Below, one piece after another: positions 16,321 through 24,819 of a DNA stretch of 34,850 nt. This DNA is from a bacterium (GTDB lineage: Bacteria > Ratteibacteria > UBA8468 > B48-G9 > JAFGKM01), in contig JAKPNC010000085.1 of assembly GCA_029548585.1 (NCBI GenBank), forward strand, positions 1-34,850. Direction: 5' to 3'. The translations under genes and the position numbers were made by a program. The stretch's first letter is position 1; the number at the start of each line of letters is the position of its first letter. The notes under the pieces are model-generated. The model had not been told where the DNA came from. It saw only the letters and a list, made by a program, of their open reading frames with translations, and did not search any database.

Positions 16321-17601
16321 TCAGAGATCCCGTCCCGGAGGAACGTAATCGCTGCCCTCGAGGTTTGCCTTTGCCACGCGCAGGACATTGCCTCCTATGA
16401 TCTTTCTTATATCATCGTCGCTGTAACCCCTCTGGACAAGGCCCACGGTCACCAGGGGCCAGTTGGTCCACGAAAGGGTAAGCCATGAATCCTCGACCTT
16501 CTTTTTGTCCCCCTTTGAAACGGGTTCGGGCCATAAGCTCTGCCATCCTTTCCTGCCTCTCGGATAATTCGGAATTTCAGGAAGCTTGAAACCGGCCGAA
16601 GGAGACCTTTGGATAGTCGCCGTTCTATCGGAGCCCACGGCTACATGATCGGGGCCGAATTTCCTTGCGGCATAATCTATGTGGTCTATGACAGCCTTAA
16701 GGTTGCAGTCCCCGCCGAGAAACGAGCCCACCCAGCATACCCCGACGTATCCTCCGGTATCGGCTATTGCCTTTATAACCTCGTCAGGTTTCATCCTGTA
16801 ATGATTATTCAGGGCGGCGCATCCGGAATGGCTCGCAACCATGGGCTTTTCTGAAACCTTTGCGGCATCCAGACTTGTCTGCCATCCCGAGTGTGCGATA
16901 TCCACTATGACTCCCGACCTGTTCATCTCCTTTACGACGGCCCTTCCAAAATCGCTCAGACCAGTGTCGGACTGCTCGCCGCAACCCGAGCCTATCATGT
17001 TGCTCCTATTGTACGTCATGTGCATCATCCTTATCCCCATCTGGAAAAAAAGATGTATGAAATCGAGCTCGCTCTCGAGAGACTCCCATCTTAGCACCAG
17101 GGGCACAGCGTTGGCGGACAGGTAAAGGGCATGCTTATTCTCCTTTTTAGCCTTTAGAATGTCCGAGGGAGACACTGCCCTTACCACAAAATCCTTCCCG
17201 AAATCGGTAACGAGGGTATGCCTGGCAAGCCTTCTCAGGATCCTCATGGGCTTCTGGTTTTCTTCCCCGGCGTTCTGGAATATGCACGTTACCCCGGAGG
17301 AATCGAAGATCTTCATGTAATCTTCCCACGCCTGCCTGTCGACAACATTCTTCACCTGCCCCATCTCCTCCACCAGGTCGCCTATCTCCCTGGCAGAAGC
17401 GCCTTCCCCGACCTTCTTCTTAATTATTTCGGCATTTTTCAGCCTCCACGCCTCGGATCCCTGCGGATAGATTCCAAGGGCGTACGAATCAAAGACAAGG
17501 GACTCCGAGTGCAGGGCCAACCCGTGTTCAAGCTCCTTCCTGGAAGGCTTCAGGGCATCAAGGCCGGCATCCCATTCCACCTGGTTTATCCTTTCCTCCA
17601 T
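16321..17601 (-). CDS. Peptidase M19 (renal dipeptidase)-like protein, altered metal site
   Basis: TIM-barrel protein of 426 residues in the membrane dipeptidase family. Start chosen at 17601 (MEERINQVEWDAG) because GGGGGAGGG precedes it; an ATG ten codons upstream lacks such a site. Family blocks are visible: MGIRMMHMTYNRSNMIGSGC, DTGLSDFGRAVVKEMNRSGVIVD, AHSGW, ASHSGC, GGYVGVCWVG and GSDRTA. Yet the usual N-terminal DGHND metal motif reads DSYAL at 38-42, so the His and Asp ligands are missing, the bridging Glu of the third strand reads NA, and the THN His is Tyr. The later His residues and Asp stay. It may be a divergent one-metal enzyme or a non-hydrolytic relative. It has no signal peptide. 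It sits between the aldolase and folP genes. Confidence 0.8.
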   Translation of the reverse strand: MEERINQVEWDAGLDALKPSRKELEHGLALHSESLVFDSYALGIYPQGSEAWRLKNAEIIKKKVGEGASAREIGDLVEEMGQVKNVVDRQAWEDYMKIFDSSGVTCIFQNAGEENQKPMRILRRLARHTLVTDFGKDFVVRAVSPSDILKAKKENKHALYLSANAVPLVLRWESLESELDFIHLFFQMGIRMMHMTYNRSNMIGSGCGEQSDTGLSDFGRAVVKEMNRSGVIVDIAHSGWQTSLDAAKVSEKPMVASHSGCAALNNHYRMKPDEVIKAIADTGGYVGVCWVGSFLGGDCNLKAVIDHIDYAARKFGPDHVAVGSDRTATIQRSPSAGFKLPEIPNYPRGRKGWQSLWPEPVSKGDKKKVEDSWLTLSWTNWPLVTVGLVQRGYSDDDIRKIIGGNVLRVAKANLEGSDYVPPGRDL

Positions 17602-17679
17602 CTTTTTATCCCTCCCCCTTTGTTGCTGCATTCAAGTTTTTACCCGAACATCTTTTCAGCCTGGCGATTGCCGCATATT

Positions 17680-18330
17680 TCACTTCTTTTTAAGCAGAGT
17701 CTTCCTGTAATCCTCCGCCTCCATGTTTTCCAGCCCTTCGATCTCTTTAAGGCTGAGGTACTTTATTTTTCCAACCATGTTTCCGGCAAGAACAGACCTT
17801 GCGGTCTCCTCCAACAGCCAGCTTCTCGCAAAAGCCTCCTTAAGGGTTTCGCCCACGCATACAGAACCATGGTTTTTCATAAGCACAACGTTGCCCTTCC
17901 CAAGGCTCTTCACCACCCTTCGCCTCATCTCCTGGCTCCCGGGCTGCACATAATCTATGACCGGGACATCTCTGCCCAGGAGGGCCACGAAATCCGGGAA
18001 GAGAGGTTTGAGCCTTGCCCCGGCCGATACCATTCCCACTGCAAGAGGCGGATGGGTGTGGACTACGGCCTTAACGTCTTCCCTGGCAAGGTATATGCCC
18101 AGGTGCATGGATATCTCGCACGTAGGCCTCGCCTGCCCGTATATCCTGCCCGTTTCGAGGTGGACTTTCACCCATTCGTCGCTGCCTATCTCATCGAGGA
18201 AAAATCCGCTTGGGGAAAGGAATACATAATCCCCTTCCCTGGCGCTGATGTTTCCCCCGGGCCCTGCCGCGAGCCCTTTCTCGATAATCTTTTTCCCGTA
18301 TATCGTCAGCTCTCTCCTGCATTCTTCCAT
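17680..18330 (-). CDS. Class II aldolase/adducin family protein (fuculose-phosphate aldolase-like)
   Basis: Zn-dependent aldolase-type protein of 216 residues. GLAAGPGGNISAREGDYVFLSPSG is the phosphate-binding start of the FucA/AraD fold; CEISMHLGIY carries the catalytic Glu; VVHTHPP and KNHG supply the three Zn-binding His residues. All key residues are present. The substrate could be fuculose-, ribulose- or methylthioribulose-phosphate; nothing nearby decides it. It starts 13 bases after tyrS and is followed after 78 bases by the M19-like gene, so it is part of the same - strand run. The C-terminal tail is Lys-rich. Confidence 0.9.
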   Translation of the reverse strand: MEECRRELTIYGKKIIEKGLAAGPGGNISAREGDYVFLSPSGFFLDEIGSDEWVKVHLETGRIYGQARPTCEISMHLGIYLAREDVKAVVHTHPPLAVGMVSAGARLKPLFPDFVALLGRDVPVIDYVQPGSQEMRRRVVKSLGKGNVVLMKNHGSVCVGETLKEAFARSWLLEETARSVLAGNMVGKIKYLSLKEIEGLENMEAEDYRKTLLKKK

Positions 18331-18343
18331 GGAAGACTCTCCT

Positions 18344-19552
18344 TTAACTTTTTTCCAGCCTCGCGAATTTCCTCTTTCCGACCTTCAGCACCTGTCCGTC
18401 CCTTATCTTCAGCCTTGCGGAAGGATCAGCCACGATCTCGTCGTCCAGCTTTACAGCTTTCTGTATAACCAGCCTTCTTGCTTCCGACCTGGAAGGGGCA
18501 AGCCCGGCCGCGGATATGAGATCTATCACCAGTACCATCCCCTGCACGTCCTCAAGGCCGGGTTCAACCTTGAATCCGGGGATATCCGAGGGGGCCTGTT
18601 TTTCCCTGAAAACCCTGTCAAACTCGGTCTCGGCTTTCTCTCCGGCTTCAAGCCCGAAGTACTCCCCGACGATCTGCCTGGCCAGTTTTGATTTAGCCTT
18701 GCGGGGATCAGATGATATGTCTTCAAGGAAAACCGCCTCCCTTTCCCGGGTCAGGAGCCTGTAATATTCTTCCATGGCGGTGTCGGTTATTGACATAAGC
18801 CTGCCGAACATCTCCTCCGGCTGGGACTGGAGAGGAACGTGGTTGTTGTATGTCTTGCTCATCTTCATCCTGCCGTCGGTTCCAACGAGTATGGGCATGG
18901 TTATCACGGCCTGCTTCTCCTGGCCCATGGCCTCCTGCATGGTCCTTCCGGCGAGAAGGTTGAACTTCTGCTCTGTGGCGCCGATTTCCACGTCGGCCTG
19001 CAGGGCGCATGAATCGTAGCCCTGAAGAAGCGGGTAGAGGAATTCCTGCATGAAAATAGGCTTGCCTTCGCGGTACCTTTTGGAAAAATCGTCCCTTTCA
19101 AGAACCTGGGCTATGGTGAAGATGGAGGTAATCCTTATGAGATCAGAAAGGGAAAGCGGGGCAAGCCAGCTGGAATTGTAGACAAACTCTGTCTTTTCAA
19201 GATCGAGGATCTTGCCTGCCTGTTCCCTGTACCTGGAAAGGTTCCTCTTTATATCCTGGTCGGAGAGAATGGGCCTGGTCTCATTTCTTCCTGTGGGGTC
19301 TCCTATCCTGGCCGTGAAATCTCCTATCAGAAACAGCACCCGATGGCCCAAGTCCTGGAAATCCTTCAGTTTCTTGATGGGAACCGTGTGGCCCAGGTGT
19401 ATATCGGGAGCCGTGGGATCTATGCCATACTTCACCCTGAGGGGAATTCCAGAGGAGAGAGACTTGTCTATCTTGGCCTTAAGTTCTTTCTCTTCAATGA
19501 TTTCAACGGTGTTTCTCTTTATCGTTTCAAGCTGCCTGTCTGTCTCTTTCAT
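18344..19552 (-). CDS. tyrS: Tyrosyl-tRNA synthetase
   Basis: Charges tRNA-Tyr in the cytosol; class Ic synthetase of 402 residues. The HIGH site reads PDIHLGHTVPIKKL, GDFTARIGDPTGR follows, LLQGYDSCALQADVEIGATEQKFN binds tyrosine and tRNA, and KMSKT is the second ATP motif. A C-terminal S4 RNA-binding domain (about 335-400) reads SRSEARRLVIQKAVKLDDE. The form is that of the longer TyrZ-like bacterial group. It heads the - strand run tyrS-aldolase-M19-folP-ruvX. No strong Shine-Dalgarno site or promoter is seen upstream, and no T-box leader. Confidence 0.96.
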   Translation of the reverse strand: MKETDRQLETIKRNTVEIIEEKELKAKIDKSLSSGIPLRVKYGIDPTAPDIHLGHTVPIKKLKDFQDLGHRVLFLIGDFTARIGDPTGRNETRPILSDQDIKRNLSRYREQAGKILDLEKTEFVYNSSWLAPLSLSDLIRITSIFTIAQVLERDDFSKRYREGKPIFMQEFLYPLLQGYDSCALQADVEIGATEQKFNLLAGRTMQEAMGQEKQAVITMPILVGTDGRMKMSKTYNNHVPLQSQPEEMFGRLMSITDTAMEEYYRLLTREREAVFLEDISSDPRKAKSKLARQIVGEYFGLEAGEKAETEFDRVFREKQAPSDIPGFKVEPGLEDVQGMVLVIDLISAAGLAPSRSEARRLVIQKAVKLDDEIVADPSARLKIRDGQVLKVGKRKFARLEKS

Positions 19553-19588
19553 AATCAGGATAGTTTAAACCCAACCTGTTTTTTAGTC

Positions 19589-19628
19589 AAAAAAAACGGG
19601 CTGCCTTCTCTTTGAAAAAGCAGCCCGT
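19589..19628 (-). terminator. Rho-independent terminator after the pseudopilin-type gene
   Basis: On the - strand ACGGGCTGC (19628-19620) pairs with GCAGCCCGT (19604-19596), with a 15-base loop, followed by a run of T residues to 19589. It ends the - strand gene at 19654-20430 and stands just upstream of tyrS. Confidence 0.85.
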
Positions 19629-19653
19629 CTGCATTTCATTTCTATATCCTGCA

Positions 19654-20430
19654 TCACCAGGTCAGTTTTTCAAGAGTCCTGTCCTGGTTCTGTATCCACC
19701 AGAAATCGCTACCTGCGACATCTCCGCTGTGCACGATGGTAGATTGCCGGAACCTATCCTTTGTAGCTGCCTCCACGTGGCCATCAAGGAACAGAAGGTT
19801 TATCATCCCGTTATGCCTGAAATGAGCCGTACCTCCATTTGACGCGGTAGTCGCCGTTCCCTGGGCCGTACCAAACCTCTGGTGAAGGTAATAAGTTCCT
19901 CCCGGACGATACTGGGCATCTGTTATGGGTACAGTGAGAGAATCCGCTATCCACCAGAACTCGCTCGGGGTATCTATGCCTCCCAGGAAACACCATCCGG
20001 AAGAACCCTGGTATACCGTGGGTCCGTACTGGGGCATAAGATATCCACTCCTCCATCCGTAATAGGCATCGGGTTTGGAGCCGGTATATGTGTACGGGAG
20101 AGCGTAAGGACAGCATATCACGCCCGTGTTAAGGTACCGCCTCAAATCCCCGTTTGCCCTCCAGCCCGCTGACAGGTTGGGATCGCAAGTGTTAAGCCTC
20201 ATGGTTGTGTATCCTTCCCAGTCCTCGGCATACATAAGCAGCCCAAGACCGACCTGCTTGAGGTTATTCATGCACACTGTAGCCTTGGCCTTAGCCCTGG
20301 CCTTCGAAAGGGCCGGCAAGAGCATTGCCGCAAGTATGGCTATGATGGCTATGACAACCAGCAGTTCTATCAACGTGAATCCTCCGCCAGGGTTACAATT
20401 CCGGCGGACAAGTTTCTCGCTCTTTTTCAT
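19654..20430 (-). CDS. Prepilin-type secreted protein with C-terminal DGHV motif
   Basis: Pseudopilin-like protein of 258 residues. A basic leader ends in Gly-Gly-Gly before [16 protein letters not shown], with Glu at +5, the cut site of prepilin peptidase and the N-terminal helix; [34 protein letters not shown] follows, a pattern common to large paralogous families in Lentisphaerota, Planctomycetota and related groups. The C-terminal globular part ends with the [13 protein letters not shown] segment typical of these proteins. AGGTGAG precedes the start. They are thought to be exported by type II or IV pilus-like machinery; the specific function is unknown. A terminator follows directly. A second, frameshifted copy lies upstream. 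Confidence 0.85.
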   Translation of the reverse strand: MKKSEKLVRRNCNPGGGFTLIELLVVIAIIAILAAMLLPALSKARAKAKATVCMNNLKQVGLGLLMYAEDWEGYTTMRLNTCDPNLSAGWRANGDLRRYLNTGVICCPYALPYTYTGSKPDAYYGWRSGYLMPQYGPTVYQGSSGWCFLGGIDTPSEFWWIADSLTVPITDAQYRPGGTYYLHQRFGTAQGTATTASNGGTAHFRHNGMINLLFLDGHVEAATKDRFRQSTIVHSGDVAGSDFWWIQNQDRTLEKLTW

Positions 20431-20503
20431 TTTTTCTCACCTGCCTTTGTTTGGAGCCCTTTTGTTTAAGGTCCCCGTTTTTCCTTTTCCAATCAGGAGA
20501 TTC

Positions 20504-21216
20504 TTAATAAGTCGCGTTCAAATCCCTCAATGTGTAGGGATTTGCAGGCTTGCAGTTCGGAAACGGATCCTGTGGCAGCACCTTGAAAGTGTTACTTGCC
20601 TTGCTGACTGTGGAAACCCATTTCACGTGGCCTCCAACGTACAGGACATTAACGCCGTCCCAGGAATGGCTGGCGTACCTTGCAAGAAAGAGGTTCTGTG
20701 AAGCTGCCTGCCAACTGCGGGACGCCATGGTGTAGTGAGCCTTGTGATCAGCCATGATCGCAGTATCAGGATGGGTCTGAAGGCTTAATCCGTACGCGTA
20801 GGCATATGAACATGTCCCTATGCCGTAAGTGGTGGGACGCAACAGCCTTCCCTTGACCGCGGTATCAACCTTATCCTTTGAACTGGGACAGACAGCCTGT
20901 AGTCGGTGATATAGGCAGGCATTTCTAGTTCAGCGGAAGTTGGATCGGTCTGTCCGGTAATCAGAGCCAGGGACCTGTTTGTCTTTGAATCGACGCTCTG
21001 TCCGGCTCTCTCGTCAAGGATCGGGAAATACTGGTTCCAGTCCTGCGCATACATGTTGAGAGTGATTCCCAGTTGTTTGAGGTTAGTCATGCAGACTCCC
21101 CTCCTTGCTTTCTCTCTTGCCTTTGCAAGTGCGGGTAATAACATCGCCGCCAGTATGGCTATGATAGCTATGACCACCAGCAATTCTATAAGGGTAAATC
21201 CTTTTTTGTTTCTCAT
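20504..21216 (-). pseudogene. Second prepilin-type gene, frameshifted
   Basis: Reads as one protein in two frames. The N-terminal part (21216 to about 20893) starts MRNKKG, then [16 protein letters not shown] with [22 protein letters not shown], and ends near [10 protein letters not shown]. The remainder continues in another frame as CPSSKDKV and on through [17 protein letters not shown] to VLYVGGHVKWV and a stop at 20504. A one-base loss close to 20891-20895 explains it; restoring it gives the usual RL-x-CPSS pattern. The start at 21216 has an excellent AAGGAGGTG. The usual DGHV box reads GGHV. As with cysS, an assembly indel is possible; alternatively the gene is truly broken. Confidence 0.8.
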
Positions 21217-21285
21217 ATTTTTCACCTCCTTTTTATTTTATTTGTTTTACGAGACAGAAGCCATGCTTATTAAATAAATTAATAT

Positions 21286-21314
21286 ATTTTATCATAAATT
21301 TGGAATCCTGTCAA
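21286..21314 (-). promoter_or_regulatory. Strong promoter of the frameshifted prepilin-type gene
   Basis: On the - strand a perfect TTGACA (21314-21309) is followed after 17 bases by TAAAAT (21291-21286). Transcription would start near 21279, giving a leader of about 60 bases ending with the Shine-Dalgarno AAGGAGGTG. It matches housekeeping sigma factor consensus closely. Confidence 0.8.
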
Positions 21315-21465
21315 AGCTGACTGCATCTGCAATGTAAGCCGTATGCCGGGATACCGGAAGTGGCCTTACTTTCAAAAAAAAAGAACCGGGATTGCAGCAG
21401 GGTCTCACGATTGATACCAGCTTCAGACCCTGTTATGGATCTTTTGCATTATCTCATGGCAGAAA

Positions 21466-21494
21466 TTGATAAGATCTTTTCTGCGGAGTATAAT
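21466..21494 (+). promoter_or_regulatory. Strong promoter of the MBL-fold gene
   Basis: TTGATA (21466-21471), 17 bases, then a perfect TATAAT (21489-21494). Transcription would start about 21501, 40 bases before the first start codon and its AGGAGG at 21527-21532. Confidence 0.8.
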
Positions 21495-21540
21495 CATGTT
21501 TGGAGAGGTCATATAAAATCATTTTCAGGAGGCATAAAAC

Positions 21541-22239
21541 ATGTCAGGAAGGGCTCTTCTCTTTGCTTTGATGCTAACGGTTTCTTGCAACCTTATCGAA
21601 GGAGGCGGCAAAATGACTGCAGAAAACATCAAGTGGTTGGGACATTCCAGCCTTAGGGTTGAGAAAGAAGGAAAGAATATATACGTGGACCCATGGAAGA
21701 TAAAAGATTTCTCAAAGAAGGCTGACATTATACTGGTGACCCACTCCCACTACGACCACTGCAGTCCGGAGGACATATCCGGATTACTGAAAGAAACAAC
21801 CGTGGTCGCAGGGCCTGCCGACGCCCTTCAGAAGATAAAGGCAACCTCAAAAAAGGAGGTCATGCCCGGAGATGCCATCGACTTTAATTGGGTCAGAATA
21901 GAGGCGGTCCCTGCATACAATACCGACAAGAAGTTCCACCCGAAGGGCAATAACTGGCTGGGTTTCGTCATGAGGTTCAAGGAGATGTCGGTATACTTGG
22001 CGGGGGATACCGATTTCATACCTGAGATGAAAGGGATAAAAGCCGACATAGCCATACTGCCCGTTGGCGGAACCTATACCATGGATGCCAGGCAGGCGGC
22101 AGAAGCGGCAAATGCCATCAGGCCGAAGATAGCCATACCCATACATTTCGGGGATATAGTCGGCTCCGAAAAGGACGGCCTGGTTTTCTCATCGATGGTG
22201 AAGGAAGCTGAAACCGCCATCCTGGAAATCTCAAGGTGA
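21541..22239 (+). CDS. MBL-fold metal-dependent hydrolase, possible lipoprotein
   Basis: Metallo-beta-lactamase-fold protein of 232 residues. The metal site THSHYDHCSPED (HxHxDH), AGDTDFIPEM and IPIHFGD, and the opening IKWLGHSSLRVE, match the UlaG/YtkL-like small hydrolase group; the reaction is unknown. Two starts are credible. The first (21541, AGGAGG at 21527-21532) adds a short basic-hydrophobic leader MSGRALLFALMLTVSC that could be a lipoprotein signal. The second (ATG at 21613, GGAGG at 21601-21605) gives a cytosolic protein starting MTAENIKWLG. It is transcribed from a near-consensus promoter and converges with the acyl-CoA synthetase gene. Confidence 0.88.
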   Translation: MSGRALLFALMLTVSCNLIEGGGKMTAENIKWLGHSSLRVEKEGKNIYVDPWKIKDFSKKADIILVTHSHYDHCSPEDISGLLKETTVVAGPADALQKIKATSKKEVMPGDAIDFNWVRIEAVPAYNTDKKFHPKGNNWLGFVMRFKEMSVYLAGDTDFIPEMKGIKADIAILPVGGTYTMDARQAAEAANAIRPKIAIPIHFGDIVGSEKDGLVFSSMVKEAETAILEISR

Positions 22240-22260
22240 CATGCCCTGACATGACCCGGT

Positions 22261-24348
22261 TTAAAAGGCAAACCTCGCATCCACGGCAACCGCTCCCCTG
22301 CCTTTCTCCATTACCATGAGCGGGTTAATATCCATCTCGGATATTTCAGGGAAATCCACACACATCCGGGAAACCCTGAGAAGAACGTCCGCTATGGCAT
22401 CGATATCCCTTTCAGGTATATTCCTGAACCCTTTAAGCATGCGTACGGTCTTTATGGAGCCGATCATTTCCCTCGCATCGAGGTCGCTCAGGGGGACAAC
22501 CCTGAAAGCCACATCCTTGAGAAGTTCGACGTATATGCCTCCAAGTCCGAACATGAGAAGGTGTCCAAACTGGGCATCCTTTTTGACCCCGACTATAACC
22601 TCAACTCCGCCCGAAACCATGGGTTGAACCTGCACTCCTTCTATCTTTGCGTCTTTCTTGTAAGCCTTTGCCGATTTGAGTATCTGCTCAAAAGCGGCCT
22701 CAGCTTCCTGGATGGTCTTGATTCCTACCTTAACACCCCCCGCTTCCGTCTTGTGCAGTATGTCCGGGGAAACAAGCTTCATGACAACGGGCATACCTGT
22801 TTTTTCCAGGACCTTGCGGCATTCACCCGCAGACTTTACCACGAAGGATTTGACCGTCTTTATGCCGTAACAATCGAGGATGGCCCGTCCTTCTATGTCC
22901 CCCATGGTCTCCCTCTTCTCGTTTCTTGCCGCAGATATTATCTTTCCCGCAGACTCCCTGTCAGCTTCAATGTCAACAATGCGTCCACTGCCTGACGAAC
23001 ACCACGTGTGGTACTGGTACATGCTCCTGATGGCAGATACCGCCCTCTCGGGAAAGAGGTAGTTGGGGATACCGTTTTTCATCAGAACTTTTATGCCCTC
23101 GTCCATCCGGTGGCCTCCCATGAAACATCCGAAGACAGGCTTATCGTATTTTTTGCATATCGAAGAAACTTTTTCGGCCGTCTCGGGTATCTGGGTTACA
23201 ACCTGCGGGGTGAGAACCGAAAGAACGGCGTCAGTCTTCTTTTCATTCAGTATCTTTTCCATGGTAACGCCGTAAATATCTGCAAGGGCGTCTCCCAGGA
23301 CATCCACGGGGTTATTGACGCTCGCGGATGAAGAAAGCACCCCCATAAGATCCTTTTTAGCCTCCGGGGATATTTCCGCCATGGAAAGTTTCATTGCTTC
23401 AACGGCGTCAACCGCCATGACACCCGGACCGCCGGCGTTTGTCACGATGGCTATCCTTTTTCCCTTTACGGGCGGCTGGTACGCAAAAGCTATGGCGCAG
23501 TCAAAAAGCTCCTGCACGGAGTTTGCCCTGATGACCCCTGCCTGGCTCAGGGCGGCATCGTAAGCCGCTTCGGAACCGGCAAGGCTCCCCGTATGGGACG
23601 AAACGGCCTTGCTGCCGGCAAGACTTCTGCCGGATTTTACCATGACGATAGGTTTCTTGAGGGATATCTTTCTTGCCGTTTCTATGAATCTCCTGCCGTC
23701 TTTGAGCCCTTCAAGATAGAGCAGGATGACATTCGTATCGGGATCGTCTCCGAATTCCTGTATGAGGTCGGTCTCCGAAACATCGGCCATGTTCCCGAAA
23801 CTGACAAACTTGGAGAGTCCTATATTCTCCTTTACCGCCCAGTCCAGGACAGCCGTTCCCAGGGCCCCTGACTGTGTAATGAAAGAGATCTTGCCCCTGG
23901 GCGGCATCTCGAAAGCGAAAGAAGCGTTGAGATTGCTGACGGTATCTATAACACCAAGGCAGTTGGGGCCTACAAGCCTCATCCCGTAACTTTTTACTAT
24001 CTCCTTGAGCTGTTCCTCCTTATCCTTGCCTTCCTTGCCGGCTTCCTTGAATCCGGCGCTTATGACTATCAGCCCCTTGACCCCCTTCTCGCCGCATCTT
24101 TTGGCTACATCGAGAACAAGGTTCGAGGGAATGACAATAAGAACCAGCTCGGGTGTTTCCGGAAGATCGCTTATGCTCTTGTATCCCTTCAGGCCGAGTA
24201 TCGTGTCAGCCTTCGGATTGATAGGATAAAGGGCATGCTTATACCCGCCATCCACGAGATTCTTGAGGATCCTGTAACCCAGCTTGCCCGTATTGCTCGA
24301 AGCTCCAACGAGGGCCACCCCTTTTGGATTGAAGAACTGATTTAACAT
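22261..24348 (-). CDS. ADP-forming acetate/acyl-CoA synthetase, fused alpha-beta
   Basis: Makes ATP from acetyl-CoA (or other acyl-CoA), ADP and phosphate; 695 residues. The N-terminal CoA-binding Rossmann domain shows VALVGASSNTGKLG and LVGPNCLGVID; GKISFITQSGALG and SSHTGSLAGS, with the phosphorylated His, belong to the ligase alpha part; the C-terminal ATP-grasp (beta) part from about 465 shows VVMKLVSPDILHKTEAGGV and a late MDINPLMV. The two parts are fused in one chain, as in many bacteria and some archaea. This enzyme is typical of peptide- or sugar-fermenting anaerobes, replacing the acetate kinase route. The start is preceded by AAGGGG. Confidence 0.95.
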   Translation of the reverse strand: MLNQFFNPKGVALVGASSNTGKLGYRILKNLVDGGYKHALYPINPKADTILGLKGYKSISDLPETPELVLIVIPSNLVLDVAKRCGEKGVKGLIVISAGFKEAGKEGKDKEEQLKEIVKSYGMRLVGPNCLGVIDTVSNLNASFAFEMPPRGKISFITQSGALGTAVLDWAVKENIGLSKFVSFGNMADVSETDLIQEFGDDPDTNVILLYLEGLKDGRRFIETARKISLKKPIVMVKSGRSLAGSKAVSSHTGSLAGSEAAYDAALSQAGVIRANSVQELFDCAIAFAYQPPVKGKRIAIVTNAGGPGVMAVDAVEAMKLSMAEISPEAKKDLMGVLSSSASVNNPVDVLGDALADIYGVTMEKILNEKKTDAVLSVLTPQVVTQIPETAEKVSSICKKYDKPVFGCFMGGHRMDEGIKVLMKNGIPNYLFPERAVSAIRSMYQYHTWCSSGSGRIVDIEADRESAGKIISAARNEKRETMGDIEGRAILDCYGIKTVKSFVVKSAGECRKVLEKTGMPVVMKLVSPDILHKTEAGGVKVGIKTIQEAEAAFEQILKSAKAYKKDAKIEGVQVQPMVSGGVEVIVGVKKDAQFGHLLMFGLGGIYVELLKDVAFRVVPLSDLDAREMIGSIKTVRMLKGFRNIPERDIDAIADVLLRVSRMCVDFPEISEMDINPLMVMEKGRGAVAVDARFAF

Positions 24349-24819
24349 TTAAGACCCCTTTGCAATAATGCGGTTATAATGGAAATAAAGTGTTTTTTTA
24401 TGATAAAAGGACTCTTCATTATAACCTTTAGGTATGCCAATGTCAAAATACGGGACCTTTTTTCAGACCGTCAGCCGACCGGGGGTTCCAATGCCCTGTT
24501 TTCCCACGGGAAGACACTTAAAGGTTATCCGCTGCAACCACAGTGCAGGCAGGGTGCGGCTGCGGTTCCATCCCCTGTCATACTGAATTTGATCGGGATC
24601 TCTCTTTTTCCTTATATCCCCGGGGTCATCCCTTGCCCTATCTCTCCCCGCCTGAAAGGGGAAGAGAGCTGTGGAAAATTCATGCTCAACTTGTGCAACA
24701 ACTTATGATGACTCATATAAAAAGACGGAATCCCGGGAAGATGGACGGGAATGTCTCAATATGGTAACATTCCTGACATGACAGCCTCGCTTAACCTTAA
24801 TGATAACAGGATTGGGAAT
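24349..24819 (+). other. Intergenic stretch with degenerate dispersed-repeat remnants
   Basis: No convincing gene. It holds a TATAAT at 24375-24380 without a good -35 partner, a segment (about 24577-24603) resembling the tcatNctgaatttgattcag family of dispersed bacterial repeats, and an imperfect hairpin at about 24651-24672 built on CCCC/GGGG with TCTC/GAGA flanks. The repeat-like parts are decayed. Upstream regulatory sequences for both divergent neighbours must lie here. Confidence 0.5.

Larger units (their letters stand above)
21217..21540 (+). other. Divergent promoter region between pseudopilin and MBL genes
   Basis: The gap holds one good promoter for each direction (21286-21314 on -, 21466-21494 on +) and about 150 bases between them (21315-21465) with no open frame or strong hairpin recognised. 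Confidence 0.7.

Noticed and set aside
19811-20116. Frames antisense to the pseudopilin-type and synthetase genes
   Set aside because: They are shadows of well-supported genes on the other strand.
24379-24708. A + strand frame of 109 residues in the gap before the phosphoesterase
   Set aside because: Composition is not protein-like, there is no ribosome site, and it runs through repeat-like DNA.
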